The notes: generated by a model not told the origin, from the sequence alone. DNA of 64,000 nt from Asterochloris sp. CNOR1 (GCA_963969365.1 OZ017755.1:1426001-1490000); one strand, 5' to 3'. Positions 36,342 through 49,600 are shown, counted from the first letter of the stretch. Numbers and translations: made by a program.

Positions 36342-39300
36342 CTACTCAGGATTCTTGGGCTGTGTGACCTTTTGAGGGTCTGCGATGTTCACGACCTGAG
36401 ACATAAGCTCATCTATTGTGGCTTCAGTGCCCTGACGATTCATGTTGGGAGTCCTGTTGCGATTCCTGCCTGGGGAATGGCCGCTGCCACCTCTCCTGCC
36501 CCTAAACTCGCTGCTGCTGCCTCTGGCGGCCGCAACATCGCTTCCAGAGCTGTTGCTGCCGGGCAGCAAAGAGGCCGGCGCAAAGGGCGAGGCCTGCCTG
36601 GTGGGGACCGGCTGCCCATTGGGTTCCAGACCTGAGGCCTCCTGGTACTCAGCACGGCTATCAGCAGTGCCGGGCCCGGTACTGTCCAGGCTGCCTGTGC
36701 TGCCAGGCGCAGGCTCTGCACGGCCAGCAGCCTCGTCGCCTTCCTGGTGCTCAGCAGCGCTGCCAGCGTTGCTGAGCCCAGCACTGCCTGGGCTGCCAGC
36801 GTGGGGGTCCCCGTTACCGCCAGGCACACCATCAGGTGACTCTGGTGCGTGCAGGGAATCAAGGTTGGTGGCGTGGGAGGCCCCTGCTGCCAGTTGCCGA
36901 CGCACAAGCAGCACATATGCGCCTCCTGCAGGCAGGCAGGCAGGCAGGCAGCGACTTGAGAATCAATGTTGTTTGGTGCAGGCAGGCAGGCTGGCAGGCA
37001 GAATAGACACAGGAGGAGCGCAGCCCCATTTGATACAAAGCTGAGCAGTGCTGACGAACACGCAGGAGTCTGCAATGGCAGAGCAAGAGATGGCTCCTCA
37101 TCCTGCAGGCAGGGTGCCAAGGCGCATTTCACACCTCAGCACATCCTACTGGAGGCAGAGGTTGCCACCTGAGCTCTAACCTCCCTCAGTCCTGCTTGAT
37201 GGATGTGGCAGCGCTGTGCAAAGGAAACAAGGTTGATCCCTGCCTTTGCAGGCATCGTGGTGGCATGCTTAGGCTGTTGAACATTGCGCATGTGAGCAGC
37301 ACACTGTGGCAGGGCGTGCAAGCCTGCTGCTTTGAGCGCTCAACAGTGTGCACTTTGCCCACCCAGGGCGGCAGAGCATGAGGCCGAGTGCTCTATCTAC
37401 CCATGCCATGCACCTTCAAGAGAAAACTTGGTATCATCAGTATCTGGCCAGCTCACCCTTGGCCAGCAGCTCTGAGTGGGTGCCCCGCTCGACGATGGTG
37501 CCATTCTCCATGACGAGCACCTCATCTGCGTTCTGCACAGTGCTCAACCTGCAGTGCACAGGCTCTGCCATTATCAAGCTGGCTGCTACACCTCCTGTTT
37601 GCCAGCACAGGAGGTGGTTATGCAGTGCTCAGCCTGCAGTGCAGAGGCTGTGTCCATCGAATGCAGAGCTGAGCAAGGGCGGACAAAGGGCGCCCCCTCA
37701 TCTGCCATTCGCACAACTGTCAGCCTGCAGTGCAGCTTTGACAAGTGATCAACTAAGACACCCAGCAATGCGATCCTGGCGTACATGCCACACTGCTGCA
37801 CGACACCAGGGAACAGAAAGGGGCTTCTGGCTGCCCTTCAGTGACTCACCGATTGCTGCCGGGCAAGCAGGCATGCTTATTGGGCCGCCTTTGGGCTCTG
37901 CTTCAGCTGAGGCCGGAGGACTAGCCCTTGACAGCCAGAGCAAGGCCAGCAGGGGCAGGGTGTTACTGCAGGGGCTGGCTGAGCCTCACCTATGCGCAAT
38001 AGTGATGACTGTTCGGCCAACTGCAATGCGATCAAGAGCCTCTTGCACAGCAGCCTCACTCTCGGCATCCAGAGCGGAGGTTGCCTGCAGCAGGACCATG
38101 TGGGTCATGCAGCTGTGTGCCTTTGGAAGGCAACGGCCCAGATGTGTCAGAGTTGCAGCTACCCAATGCAAGTCACAGCCAGCAGAGCAAAGAACATGCA
38201 ACCTGCACTTGAGATGCGCTGTCATAGCAGCCCAGTGTCACACCAAGCCATAATCCCGACATGTACATCACATCGCTGCTTCAAGATAGGAGCATGCAGC
38301 AAACACTCAAGAACGACAGGCAACCCAGATGTGATGCAGCTGCCATGGTGCTTGGCTCCTCTGCAGCTCAAACAGGCAGTGCTGGAAGGGCCTCTCAAAG
38401 AGCAAGGGGGGGCAGCAGCATACCTCATCAAGCAGCAGCACACGTGGCCGGGTCAGGATTGCCCTGGCAATGGCGATCCGTTGCTTCTGCCCGCCGGACA
38501 GCCTGATGCCTCGCTCGCCTACAGTGGTGTGGTAGCCCTGCGGAAAACTGCAGGCAGCCAGCAGCGGTCACGAGGCATACAAAAGCTGCTTAGGCCCCTG
38601 TGATCTGAAAAGGAAGGGAAGTGGGTCAGCGCCGAAGAGGCAGCAAGGTCTGCAGCTGCCTGCATTCTACCTTTACAGAGATAGGCTGCCTTGCCTCAGG
38701 ACATGGCTGCAGAGAACCCTCTGGGAGGTATTTCCAGCTGACAAGCTCAGCTCACAGAGCCAAGGTTCACATACATAAGTTGCAGGTGCCTTGCCTGCTG
38801 ATGAAGTCGTGAGCGTTGGCAATCTTTGCTGCCTCAACCACCTGGAGACAACAGGGTGTGAGACAAGCATGAAGGTTGCGAAAGAGCTCACAAAAGGCTT
38901 GCATCAGGCAGGATGGCCAGGCATGCACCGAGATGGCTTCACAAAGCTGCCTGTCGCAGACTGCCAACAGCTGAGATGCAGGCAAGGCCCTGAACACACC
39001 TGCTCTTGAGTAGCCTTCATATGCGACGGTAGAGCAAAGGATATGTTGTTCAGTATGCTGCAGACACAGCCATGCTGTCAAAGACTTCTGTGGGCAGCCT
39101 GTTGCATTCAGTGCGTTGCGCTGACACCAGAGAATTGACAGCGCACCTCTCTGCAAACAGAATGGGTTCCTGGCTGACGATGGCAACCTGCAGGCACAGT
39201 AAAGGAGCTGACAGGGGCTTGAGTGGAGCAGACTGCTTCATGGACTCATGCTGTCCGTCTTCCAACTGCTGTGGTCCCTTACAACAAGAAGAGAAAAGCA

Positions 39301-42300
39301 TGCATGCAGCCAATAGGCAGGTGCTGGGACCTCACCGAAGCTCAGAGTGACCACATATCCCCCCATTGAGTGCAGGGGCAGCCCGCGACAGGCCAGACTC
39401 CCGAATGTCAAGCCCCTAGCAGCCTGGAAGGGGCCCGCTGCACTGCGCAAGATCCCAGCTCACCTGCTGGTGCAGGTGCTCATGGTCGATGGCTGGCAGG
39501 GGCAGGCCATCAAGGTACACCTCCCCCCTCTGAGGGTCATAGAAGCGTTCCACCAGGTTCACTATGGTGCTCTTGCCGCCGCCGGAGGTGCCCACAAGGG
39601 CCACCTTCTTGCCTGGCCTCACGTGCAGGTGGATGCCCTTCAGAACCTGCACAGGGGCCAGTTGCAATGATGCACCTGTTTCACGACCGCAGATGCGTGT
39701 CATGCAGGGCAGTCGTGTGGGGACCTGGTTTGTCATGTGGGTCTTCTTGCCTGGCATGGGCACATGGCCGCCCTGCAGGGCCTGCATGTTTGGGCAGTCT
39801 GCCACTTGGCTGCACCTGAAGTGATGCAGACACAGCAGGTGTCGCTCTGGTGTCACAGCACTGGCAGAAGCAGCTCGATAGCTGTCATGAACGTGAGGTG
39901 CAGGCCTGCTGATCACGGTGGAATGCAGCCGAGGATGCTCAACAGCTGCACACCTCTGCCTGCCTAGCATCCCAGCCAAATGCGCAAGAACACAGCATTA
40001 GCTCAGACGCGTACAACAGCACAGGGAGTGCTTGGGAACAGCTCCAGCATCTAGGCCAGCACGGAGCTTGACTTGCCTGCCCCAGGGCACACCACGCTGT
40101 CCCAGATGGCACACCCCAGCACGAATGAGCGACCTTGCCTGCACATCAGGCCTTGAGGGGTAGCTGAAATGGACGTTGCAGAACTGAACCTCGCCACCGT
40201 CAGGGTCCCCACACGGTTTTGCCTTGCCAGCAGGCACCATCTGGGGCGCCCTGTCCAGCAGCTGGAACACACGCTCGCTGGCGCCTACTGCCTGCAGAGA
40301 ACATTGGGTGGACTTGGGTGAAATGGTATCTGTTGCCTGCAAGAGCATGCTGGAAGGTAGCACAGCTTGCAGGAGCACAGAGCGCAGATGACTGATTCCT
40401 GAGCCTGCTGCCCACAGGTCATGGAGGCTGCCATGTGTCTCCAGCCTTTGCTCTAGCCAGGCGGCCCTCAAGTCATGAATGTCTACATATGCTGCTGGTG
40501 CATCGCACACCCAGCAAACAAAGGGGCTCTCCTGCAGGCTAAGGTTGCTCATGCCTGTGCATTGCAAGGCTCTCTGCTGCAACAGGCAGCATGACAATCA
40601 CTTAGCAGGAGATGGCTTCAGACACATGGCTCAATTGCTGACATGAGAGGTGCGGCCAGCCTGCACCCTTTACCTGCACCAGGGAGCTGATGACGCTGGC
40701 AATGGAGCCAACTTCGCCGCCCACATAAATGGCATAGATTATGAAGGTGCTGAGTTCGCCGGGAGTCAACTTGCCCTCCACCACCAGCCTTGCGCCGAAC
40801 CACAGCACAAGCACCACAGACGCTGCAGCAGCAGCACATCACGAATGAGACTCAAGTGTTCGTGCGGGCGCCGGATCACTGCATCAACCACCACAGACGC
40901 TCCTGGCCTGCAGTTGCAGGCTAACTGCTGTTCAAGCATGCAGGCAGACCCACAGTGACAGACAGAAAGCATGAGTGCATGCTACCAGGGGTAGTGAAGC
41001 AGCTGAGCAGTGCTCATACTGCAGCAACCTGATGTCAAGCCGCAGGGCAGGAGCACAAAAGCTTGCTGCCGACAAGCTGAGATGTCCATACCTGTTGACA
41101 AGATGAAGTTGCCTGCAAAGAAGAGGCCGCTGGCGAATGCGCTGGCAAGGCCCCATTGCAGCACGCATTGGACTGCGTCTTCGTACTTGTCACAGGCGGC
41201 ACCCTCCTTGGCAAAGGCGCGCACCTGCAGAGCAAACATAAGAGCTCTGCTGGCATGCCAACACCTTGCCTGCAGTTGGGAACCTCAGTAGAAGCAGAGC
41301 CTGGCAGCAGACCAATGAATAAGCAAGCCATGACCATTCCACGACATACACGCAAAGCAGACATGCTGCGGGGCGCACAACAGGATGCAACCTTCCTGCT
41401 CAGCCAAGGGCTGGCTGCCCTGGGCGCTGGGCGCCAGGCTCTTCATCTAGCAGCAGCCCACAATCTCACCGTTCTGATGGACCCAAAACACTCCTCAGCC
41501 ACAGTGCTGGCCTGGGCGCTGGCTGTCAGCTGCTGGGCTGTGTAGCGCTTGTTGAAGTTGCTGTACACCTTGAACGTGAGCAGCAGGACAGGAAGCACCG
41601 CCAGGGTGAGAGCTGTCAGAAGTGGGCTTGTCACAAACATGAGGACCACACCAAAGGTGGCCACCACCGTGCTGCGCAGGGCCACGCTGATGCTGACTGT
41701 CCCTGCGCTCTTCATCAGGCGGGTGTCCTGCACAGGCAGGCACCAGCAACCTGATATTGCTGCGTAAAGCCATGCTAATGCTGGCTGGCCCCGCATCTCT
41801 CATTCAGCGGGTGTCCTGCACAGGCATGCAAATCTGCTTGCATGCATGCAAAGCAAGATCAAAAGGGCTAGATGCTCCGCGAATGCTAGGGTCTGCCGAA
41901 TGTGCAGGGCGCTGTTCGGATGGACGGGCCAGCATTACACGCTAGCAAGGCTGCCCAGAGCAGGTGAAGCCTTCAAAAAAGCCGCAGTGCTGTTGCCCTG
42001 CTGTGAAGAGTGTGCGAAGCTTACTGGCATTGCACAGCATTTTCCACTGGCCACTCTGTGCATGCTGGCGCCTGAACATTGCCACAGCAGAAAATGTCTC
42101 ACCTCTGACAGCCGGTTCATGAGCTCCCCTGTGCGTGTCCTGTCGAAAAAGCCTGTCTCCTGCCCCATCAGCCGGCTGAACAATGTGCACCGCAGACGGC
42201 ACATGACTCGCTCAGCTGCTGAGTTGAACAGCCTGCAGGGCAGCATGGTGTCTCAGAGGTGGTCAGGGCGCTTACAGACCAGGGTGCTGAGGGACTGCGC

Positions 42301-43469
42301 CTGCCCACCAGCATGTGAGTGCCATACAGGTCTCCTGCACGAGATGCCTCAGCATGCTGGATGGCTTGTCTGGGTGGCTGTGTCTGGAGTGACCCTCAAG
42401 ACACTGCACTCACCGTGCAGGCGGAGGTGATTGCTTGGGGCAAGTAGCAGCATGCAAGGGCCACCCAACAGTGCCAACCCCGCATTTGAAAGCTGCAGGG
42501 ACGGCCCCAGCGATGCAGCATGGTCCTGGCAAAGTCTTGTTGGATGCATGCGCCACACAGCAGCAGCTCACCAGGACCGAAAGCCGCTGGCAACCCCACC
42601 AATTGCCAGCACGCCTAGGATCTCGTACAGCATATTGTTGAGCCTGTGCATGGCGTCCCGCCTGCTGACGCCGCCTTTGTCGTAGGTGATGCACACGTCT
42701 ATCAGCTGCCCTGCCAGCTTGGGGACGGCCACAACTGCCAGGCTGCCAATGGCCAGGGCCACGGAAGCCAGCAGGAGGACCTGCAGGCACAGGTAGTGCA
42801 CACATGTGTCAGATGCCCTGCCAGCCTGGTGAATGCATACCACTGCAACACTGCCTACAACAAGGCCCACTGGGACCAGCAGGAGGATTGCAGGCACATG
42901 AGGGCGTGCATGTGGCATGTTGTCTGCCCCATCTTGTGTGTGGAGGCTTCCAAGTTGAACGCTGTCTGAACAGCAACTGCAGGCTGTCCCTGTCCTCTGC
43001 TGCTTGATAATGTCCCTTGAGGGCCGCTCGAGCTCTGACTGCCTGCTAGACTTACAAAGGGCAGTCACATGCTACACTGCCAGGCCAGCACTGAGTCATG
43101 CTTGACTGCAGCGCATGGCTCCCTGCTAGCAGGCAGCTGCCATGTCTGCTTCTGGCTGATGCAACAGAGATGTTAGACCTGACAGTGCAGCCCAGCTCTA
43201 TGTCTCTGCTAAATTCGAAACGGACTGTACATTGTGTCAATGATGGGGCGCAGAGCTGCATCGCTTAAACAAGACTTCCAGTCAGCTGACTACATGCTGT
43301 ACGAGAGACCTCTCACCCAAACTTCCTTCTTTGCCAATCCAAAGAGCCTCCAAACAGAAGCTTTCCTCCTTCTGCCCGCCTCTGCATCCCTAAAGAGCTC
43401 CTCTTCATCCAGTCCATCCCTCAATAGAGTATAGTCCTTCAGAGCCACCCTACTTCTTCTTCCCCCCAT
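36342..43469 (-). CDS. ABCB half transporter, ALS1/ABCB27 (TAP-like) type
   Basis: Start at 43469: [20 protein letters not shown], then [17 protein letters not shown]. Next comes a transmembrane domain of about six helices ([76 protein letters not shown]). The nucleotide-binding domain has Walker [10 protein letters not shown] (near 39570), the Q-loop VAIVSQEP (near 39175), signature LSGGQKQR (near 38500), Walker B VLLLDE, the D-loop SALDA and the switch His in TIAHR (near 38000). It ends ...[11 protein letters not shown] then LVRRQLA. Arabidopsis ALS1 has the same layout and an N-terminus ending in FALAKP; it sits on the tonoplast and is linked to aluminium tolerance. A Ser/Gly/Pro-rich disordered tail of about 180 residues (last exon 36342 to about 36920) is extra. 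The gene starts 176 bp from that of V-ATPase subunit a. Confidence 0.88.
36928..37001. repeat. (GGCA)n simple repeat, two tracts
   Basis: A GGCA tetranucleotide is repeated about six times at 36928-36951 and again at 36977-37001 with one interruption. It lies in the last intron of the ABC transporter gene, next to the acceptor of its terminal exon. Confidence 0.85.
37538..37740 (-). repeat. Three copies of an ABC-transporter exon start
   Basis: A segment with GTGCTCAACCTGCAGTGCA occurs at 37538-37568, again at 37620-37651 (GTGCTCAGCCTGCAGTGCA), and as a shorter piece at 37718-37742. The first belongs to the exon start reading [11 protein letters not shown] on the minus strand; the other two are intronic. 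Confidence 0.7.
41671..41830 (-). repeat. Gap-free 72-bp duplication of an exon start
   Basis: Positions 41671-41742 and 41759-41830 are both 72 bp and align without gaps at about 75%. The first is the acceptor and start of the exon [19 protein letters not shown]; the second is intronic, keeps the acceptor GTGCAG/GACACCCGC on the minus strand, then reads into a stop. Many of the differences are C-to-T or G-to-A. Confidence 0.85.
42682..42898 (-). repeat. Directly adjacent 108-bp duplication of an exon start
   Basis: Positions 42682-42791 and 42792-42898 abut each other. The first encodes [20 protein letters not shown] and its acceptor. The second reads [20 protein letters not shown] in the same frame but lies in the upstream intron. 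Both have their own AG. This is the clearest case in the window. Confidence 0.9.
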
Positions 43470-43644
43470 GTCTCTGCTGTTACAGCACACCTTGCAGTTT
43501 CAAGCCATGGTGGGACTTCCCTTATTTTTTCAATATACACTAAACCCAGACCCCCATGCTGCCACGGCCTGCGTGAGGCTGCAGGCACGGCACAGGAGAG
43601 CCAGGAGCTGATCAAGGCCTCGCACGAGGCCTCTTGGGTCGGCA
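43470..43644. promoter_or_regulatory. Divergent promoter shared by ABC transporter and V-ATPase genes
   Basis: Only 175 bp separate the two start codons. The stretch has an AT-rich core near 43525-43540 (TTATTTTTTCAATATACAC) that could serve as a TATA-like element. Shared control would make sense if both proteins act on the vacuolar membrane; that link is inference. Confidence 0.5.
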
Positions 43645-46600
43645 ATGTCGAGCAGTAAAACCATGGACCTGTTCAGATCAGAGGAGATGCAGCTGATGCA
43701 GGTACATGGTGCCTGTTGGCAGCAGGGCTGAGTGAGACAAAGAGCAGACCTGAAAGTTGCAAAGCCCTTGCGCGCTGCCACACATCCCAGGCCACCAGCA
43801 GGGCCCACTTGCAGTTTCATTGAGCTGTTGCAATGCAGCCATGGCTCAGCGGTGCCCTTGTGTGCCCTGCAGCTGCTGCTGCCAGCTGAGTATGCTCATG
43901 ACACCATCTACGCGCTGGGGGAGGTTGGCATGCTGCAGTTCAAGGACCTGAACTCGGACAAAAATGCCTTCCAGCGCACATATGCCAATCAGGTGGGGCA
44001 AGTTTCAGACGTAGACCTTGGAGGTGCATGCTGTGAACAGGACTGAGAGCTGTCTCTGCGACTCACAAGGTGTGCCTCTGCATGCCAGCATGCTTTGCCG
44101 GCACCAGTGAGCACTGTCATATCTGGCATGGAAATCACTGCTGTGTTTGCTGCAGGTCAAGCGCTGCGATGAGATGGCTCGCAAGATGCGCTTTTTCCAT
44201 GAGCAGGTGGGAGACCAGGGCTTTCTCTGTGCAGCTTGTTGCCAGAGCCAGCCTTGCCGATGCCCGCTGATCTGCAAAGGCTGGGATCTTCTCTTCTGTC
44301 CTCGATGGGTAGGAGATTCTCTGAGCTCGTCCAGCCTGGGCAGCTTGAAGCTGTGCCCTGTACAGCTGTCCGGGCTGTACCTGGCTTGACGAGCACCCAG
44401 GATGTTTATCAGATGCTGGGACCAGTGCCAATGTGCACGGTCTGCCTGGCACCATGTGGTCTGCACTGCCTGTTGAACAAGTGCTGGACGCTGTGCTCCT
44501 CTGGTCTGCAGGTGGACAAGGCAGGCCTGCTGACAGCCATGCGCAATGTGGCCAACCCGCCCATGGAGCTGGATGCACTGGAGGTGGGCTGACCCTGCTA
44601 CCGTGCTGCTCGCAATGCCCTGCACCCAATTTTGCGCTCCACTGTGTTCTGGCAAGGGCTGCAGCAGCTTGCCAATGGTAGCCAGTCGACTGCATGATGG
44701 GCTGCTTCTCCAGCTGAGCCTGGGTGTATGCAGCTGCTCAGCAACCCGCCTGGCTGGGCAGGGTACCTCCACATCCTGCATGTCGGGGCTGTTTGAAGGC
44801 CCCTGACTGAACAAGCTGGAGCACAGGTCTTGCCTCGAGAGGCAGGGGCCAAAAGAAGCATGACCGCAGTTGCCCCTGCATGCCATCCTGGATGAGCTGC
44901 AGAGCTGAAGAGGCTCTTGCTCACACATCAGCACCACACAAAGCAGCGTCCTGAGTCACTTATCTGCCTTCAGGCCCGGCTAGATGAGCTGGAAAGCGAG
45001 CTGTTGGAGGTGAATGCCAACAGCGAGCGCCTCCAGCGCAGCTACAGCGAGCTGCTTGAGCTGCAGCTGGTGCTGGAGAAGGCCGGCAGCTTCTTTGACG
45101 ATGCCCAGCACCGGGCCAGCTCCTCCCAATTTGAGTGTGAGTTGGGGCTGGCATCCACAAGATGGCATGCATGTGTGGGCAGCTTCTTTGACGGCGCCCA
45201 CCATCCAGCCAGCAACCAATTCAGCTCCTGCCTGTTCCAAGTGTAGGTGGAAGACTGCTTCCTGCAGCTATGTTTCAGCAGGGATCTAGGTCTTGCAACG
45301 ACCTGCCAGGCAGTTCACTGCCCCATTCTGGAAGCATCAGGCCTTGGGCAGGCAGTGCAGCAGATGCCAGGCAGCTGCTTGTAACTACCCCTGTGCTTTG
45401 TCTGCCCAAAAGGGCACCTGATGCGCAGAGCTCTTGCTGTCCTGTGCTGGGCCTCCCCTCTGGCAGGCAAGGACCCTTTGGAGCCCAGTGTGGACTATCT
45501 GCCACGCAGGATTTTGCGACTGATTGCATCCTGTGACAGCCACATGCTCTGGACCCCCCCTGCTGGCTCTTGTCAACACTCAATTCTCTTTGCTTGCAGC
45601 CCTCTGGCAGCAACTTGACGGCCGTCGCCTGCTGGCTGGCTGTAGCCCTGTATACAAGCTTTCTGGTATAGCCTCACCACCCAATGCTGGACCTCAAAGG
45701 TCTCATCTGTTCCTGCAGCCTTGCATGCAGGTCACTGAATGCGGCAATGCCCAGCAGGCCTGTCTGGAGCTGAGACTGCTGATGCTGAAGTTCTTTTCTC
45801 AAGTTCCTCATGCTCTGCTTGCAGCCTCTGCTGGCAGCACCATGGACGCCCCTTTGCTGGCTGGGGAGAGCCCAGTGGAGCCCAAGAGCGTGCGCCTGGG
45901 TTTCGTGGCTGGAGTCATCCAGCAGTCCAAACTGATTGCCTTTGAGCGCCTGCTCTTCCGTGCCACCCGGGGCAACATGTTCCTCAAGAGCAGCGCTGTG
46001 GGCACTGTGCTGGACCCTACCAGTGGGGAGAAACAGGAGAAGGCTGTGTTTGTGGTGTTCTTTGCTGGAGAGCGAGCCCGCACCAAGATCCTCAAGGTAG
46101 CCTTCATGACCACTATGATTCGATGCAGCAGCTCAGTTGTTGGTGCTGAACGTCAGCCCACTGCTGTCATCACAGAAATGCCTCAGGCCTTCAGAAGGCT
46201 CTTTGTGGTGTTCTTGCCTGGACCAATCAACAAACCCTTGAGGAGTCCCACGACTTGTGCAGCAGGAAGAGGGTGTGCTTTTGCACTATCTAGCAATGGT
46301 CTTCATTAAAGAAGCTTGTGCACTCAGATGTGTGCAAAGCTGGAAGACCTTGGTGCTGAATGTCAGTGCAGCAGCCTGCCTGCAAGTCTGCGACGCGTCA
46401 GGGTGACCGGCGTCCATTGGTGGTGCAGATCTGTGAGGCTTTTGGCGCCAACCGCTACCCCTTCCCGGAGGAGCCAACACGCCAGCGCCAGATGAATGCT
46501 GAGGTCACTGCCCGCCTGCGCGAGCTGCAGACCACCATTGAAGCAGGTGTGCTCAGCTGAGCTCGGCTCGTCGCCCTGACTCTGCGCCTGCAATCCTGTC

Positions 46601-49600
46601 TGCTGGGATTGCAGTAGCAGCCCTCATGTGCACCCCAGCAGACCCAGTGCCTGCTTGGCTTGTTGCCATGTGACTAGCATGCACCTGGTCACAGCACTTT
46701 GCAAACTTGATGCATGGTTTGACACCTGGCGTTACCATCTTGAGGCTCCCACATGCCCTTCGCGATGCACTTTTGCAATGCACAAGCTCATGAGACAGGC
46801 GCTGTCACCTGCGCACTGATGCAGGGGAGCGCCACCGGGAGGGCGTCCTGCAGGGCATCGCAGTCAACCTGGAGGACTGGACCGTGCAGGTCAAGCGCGA
46901 GAAGGCCATCTACCACACGCTGAACAAGCTGTCTGTGGACACCTCACGCAAGGTGAATTTGCTGGTGGATACAGAGTTGCTTGTCCACTCAGCTGGGCTG
47001 CAATCTGGGGCAGAAGGTGGGGCAGGGGTGGGGTTTATGAGGTGTGTTCTGCTGCATGACTGAGGCTGTCTTCTGCCCAGTGCACCAGAGGCTTGGCACA
47101 AGCTGGCTGCCTGCTGCTGGTGCATCATGTGCAACACCCTTTTTACATGGCTGGGCAAGCTGTTTCAGCCTCAACACATTGTCCAGCCAGTCATGGACTG
47201 TTTCACGTTGCAGGGCGCCCTGCACAGGCCCATCAGCTAGCTGATTGCAAACAGTGTGTTCAGCCTCAGTGCCCACATTTGCGCATATTGCGCACTAAGC
47301 CAGTTGCCTGTCTTCCCTTCAAATTCGTTCATTGAGCCTGCGCCTTGACACAATGGCATCACATTCAAACTGGTCCTTGCCTTGTGCTGCTTGCTGACTA
47401 CAGTTGTTGGACCCCATCCCTGCGGGCGTGCAGGTGCTGGTGGCAGAGGCCTGGTGCCCCGTGTCTGGCAAGGGGCGTGTGCACGACTCGCTGCAGCAGG
47501 CAGCTGAGCGCGTCACTGGAGAGGTGCGCCAGTGCTGCAGAGAGCAGTGTCCTTGCTTGGCTGGGCTTGTCCAAAGTCCAGCCTGCCAGCAATCTTAGGC
47601 ACTCACTCCTCGCACAGCTGTTTGCGATCACAGGGTCACACAAGCTGCCCTTTGCTTGCCATGTGCAGCAGCCTGCCCATGCAGCAGACCCGTGTTGGGC
47701 CGCTCTGTTCTACTTGTTCATTGTGTACCACACAGCAGAAATGTCATGGGGACAGGCCCCCTGCTGGGTAGACTGGCTTGGTCTTTGCTGCATGCTGCCA
47801 ACGGGGTGCGCTGCACTCAGGGGTTCATACCTCTGGCGCAGCAGCCCTGGCATCGAAGTTGCTGCACTCCACACCTGCCTGCGCCCTGACCTGAGCTGCC
47901 CATCAGCGCGATAACCAGTCAGCCCAGCCTTGCTGCCGCCAGCAGCAGTCTCATTGCACTTGACTGGCGTCTGCACCATCACCATGCTGCCAGGCAGAAT
48001 CAGCAGCCCTGTGTGCCGCCATGCCCTGCCAGGGTCTTAGCACCACCACTGCATCTGCCCTCTCCCTACATTTGGGGCTATTGAGCTTGATATCGGCCTG
48101 CAGCCCTTCAAGGAGCAGTCTCATGACACCTCTCCCGTCTCTGCAGGTTGGCACCATCTTCCAGCCCCTGCTGACCTATGAGATGCCGCCCACCTACTTC
48201 CGTACCGACAAGGTCACCCACGCCTTCCAGGAAATTGTGGATGCATACGGCATCGCCCGATACAGGTGAAACCCCCGAACTGTCTTGAGCGGAGTGAACA
48301 GACGCATTCCCCCTTGTCATTTGCAGCTTGGATGGCATCGGAGCCATACAGGTAGGCCCCTGCCCTGGTACCCTCCCGTTGGGCACAACTGCTTTCTGCA
48401 GGATTGTGATCCTGTGTGCTGCACGAACAACAGCGTGGCAGTTGTCTGCTTGATGTTGCATGCCAGGTGGTCCTGCCAGGCTTCCTTGTCGTTGCGGACA
48501 ATTTTGTTGGAGGCAGAAGGCCCCGCCACACTCAGTCACAATGTCATGCTTTGCAGCGATAGCTGTCTTCAACCAAACCTCTGCTGCCTGCAGGGAGGTC
48601 AACCCTGCGGTGTTCACAATTGTCACCTTCCCCTTCCTCTTTGCGGTCATGTTTGGTGATTTTGGGCATGGCCTGCTGATGCTGGGCTTTGCGCTGTGGA
48701 TGGTCCTGAACGAGAAGAAGATGCTGAAGCAGGACTTGGGCGAGATCCTGGGCATGGCTTTTGGAGGTGAGGCTGCTGTTCGCTTTCTGCAGCAGGGCAT
48801 CGGCAGGGCCATCTGCCAGTCATGTCTCAAGGGCATGCAGCAGCACAGGTTGGGGCAGCATGCTCACTACAGCAGCTGCTGACTGAACCATCTCTGCTGT
48901 CGCATGTACCCTGTGGAGAAGGACTTCAGGTGCACAGGCAGAGACGAATGTTCATGAGTGCTGCAGAATGGCAGCTCCGATGCTGGGTTTGGGGGGTGTC
49001 CTGCAGGTCGCTATGTCATCCTGCTCATGTCACTCTTCTCCCTCTACACGGGGCTGATCTACAATGAGGCCTTTTCCATCCCCATGTCCATCTTCGGGAC
49101 AGGCCATTGGGGCTGCCCCAGCAACCCCGGCTTCACCAACCGAGTCCTGATGCACTTCAACGAGTCCAGCTGCCCTGAAGCGTTCTCTGACGGGCTGGCC
49201 ATGCAGCCTGGCAAGGTGGGCTGTACTGTGCACAAGCTGATGCACCTGGCTGCCAGGCAGGTCATGCACCCTGATCTGGTGAACCTGGACTGGCTGTGCA
49301 GCATGTGGGTTCCAGGACTTAGATTGGCACTGCACAGTGGTGGGGCGCTGCTGGACTGGGTGCTTGGCGGCATGCTGTCCAGGGGGTGCTTGGGACTGCG
49401 TCTGGCGGGCACCCACCTAGCACAAGCCTGCTGCCTTGACATCTGTTCAGGGTGGCCTGCCTGTCCCCACTATGTTACCCATGCACACAGTGCTGTTGTG
49501 AGCCCTTTTGCAGCCTCTCTGCAACGTTCTGCATTTCGCAGCCACTGAACATGGTTGTCTTGCGTGCAGGGGCCTTACGGCTTTGGTGTGGACCCCACCT

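Noticed and set aside
36442-37044. 200-codon plus-strand open frame
   Set aside because: Mirror of the Ser/Gly/Pro-rich last exon of the minus-strand ABC transporter; composition explains its openness.
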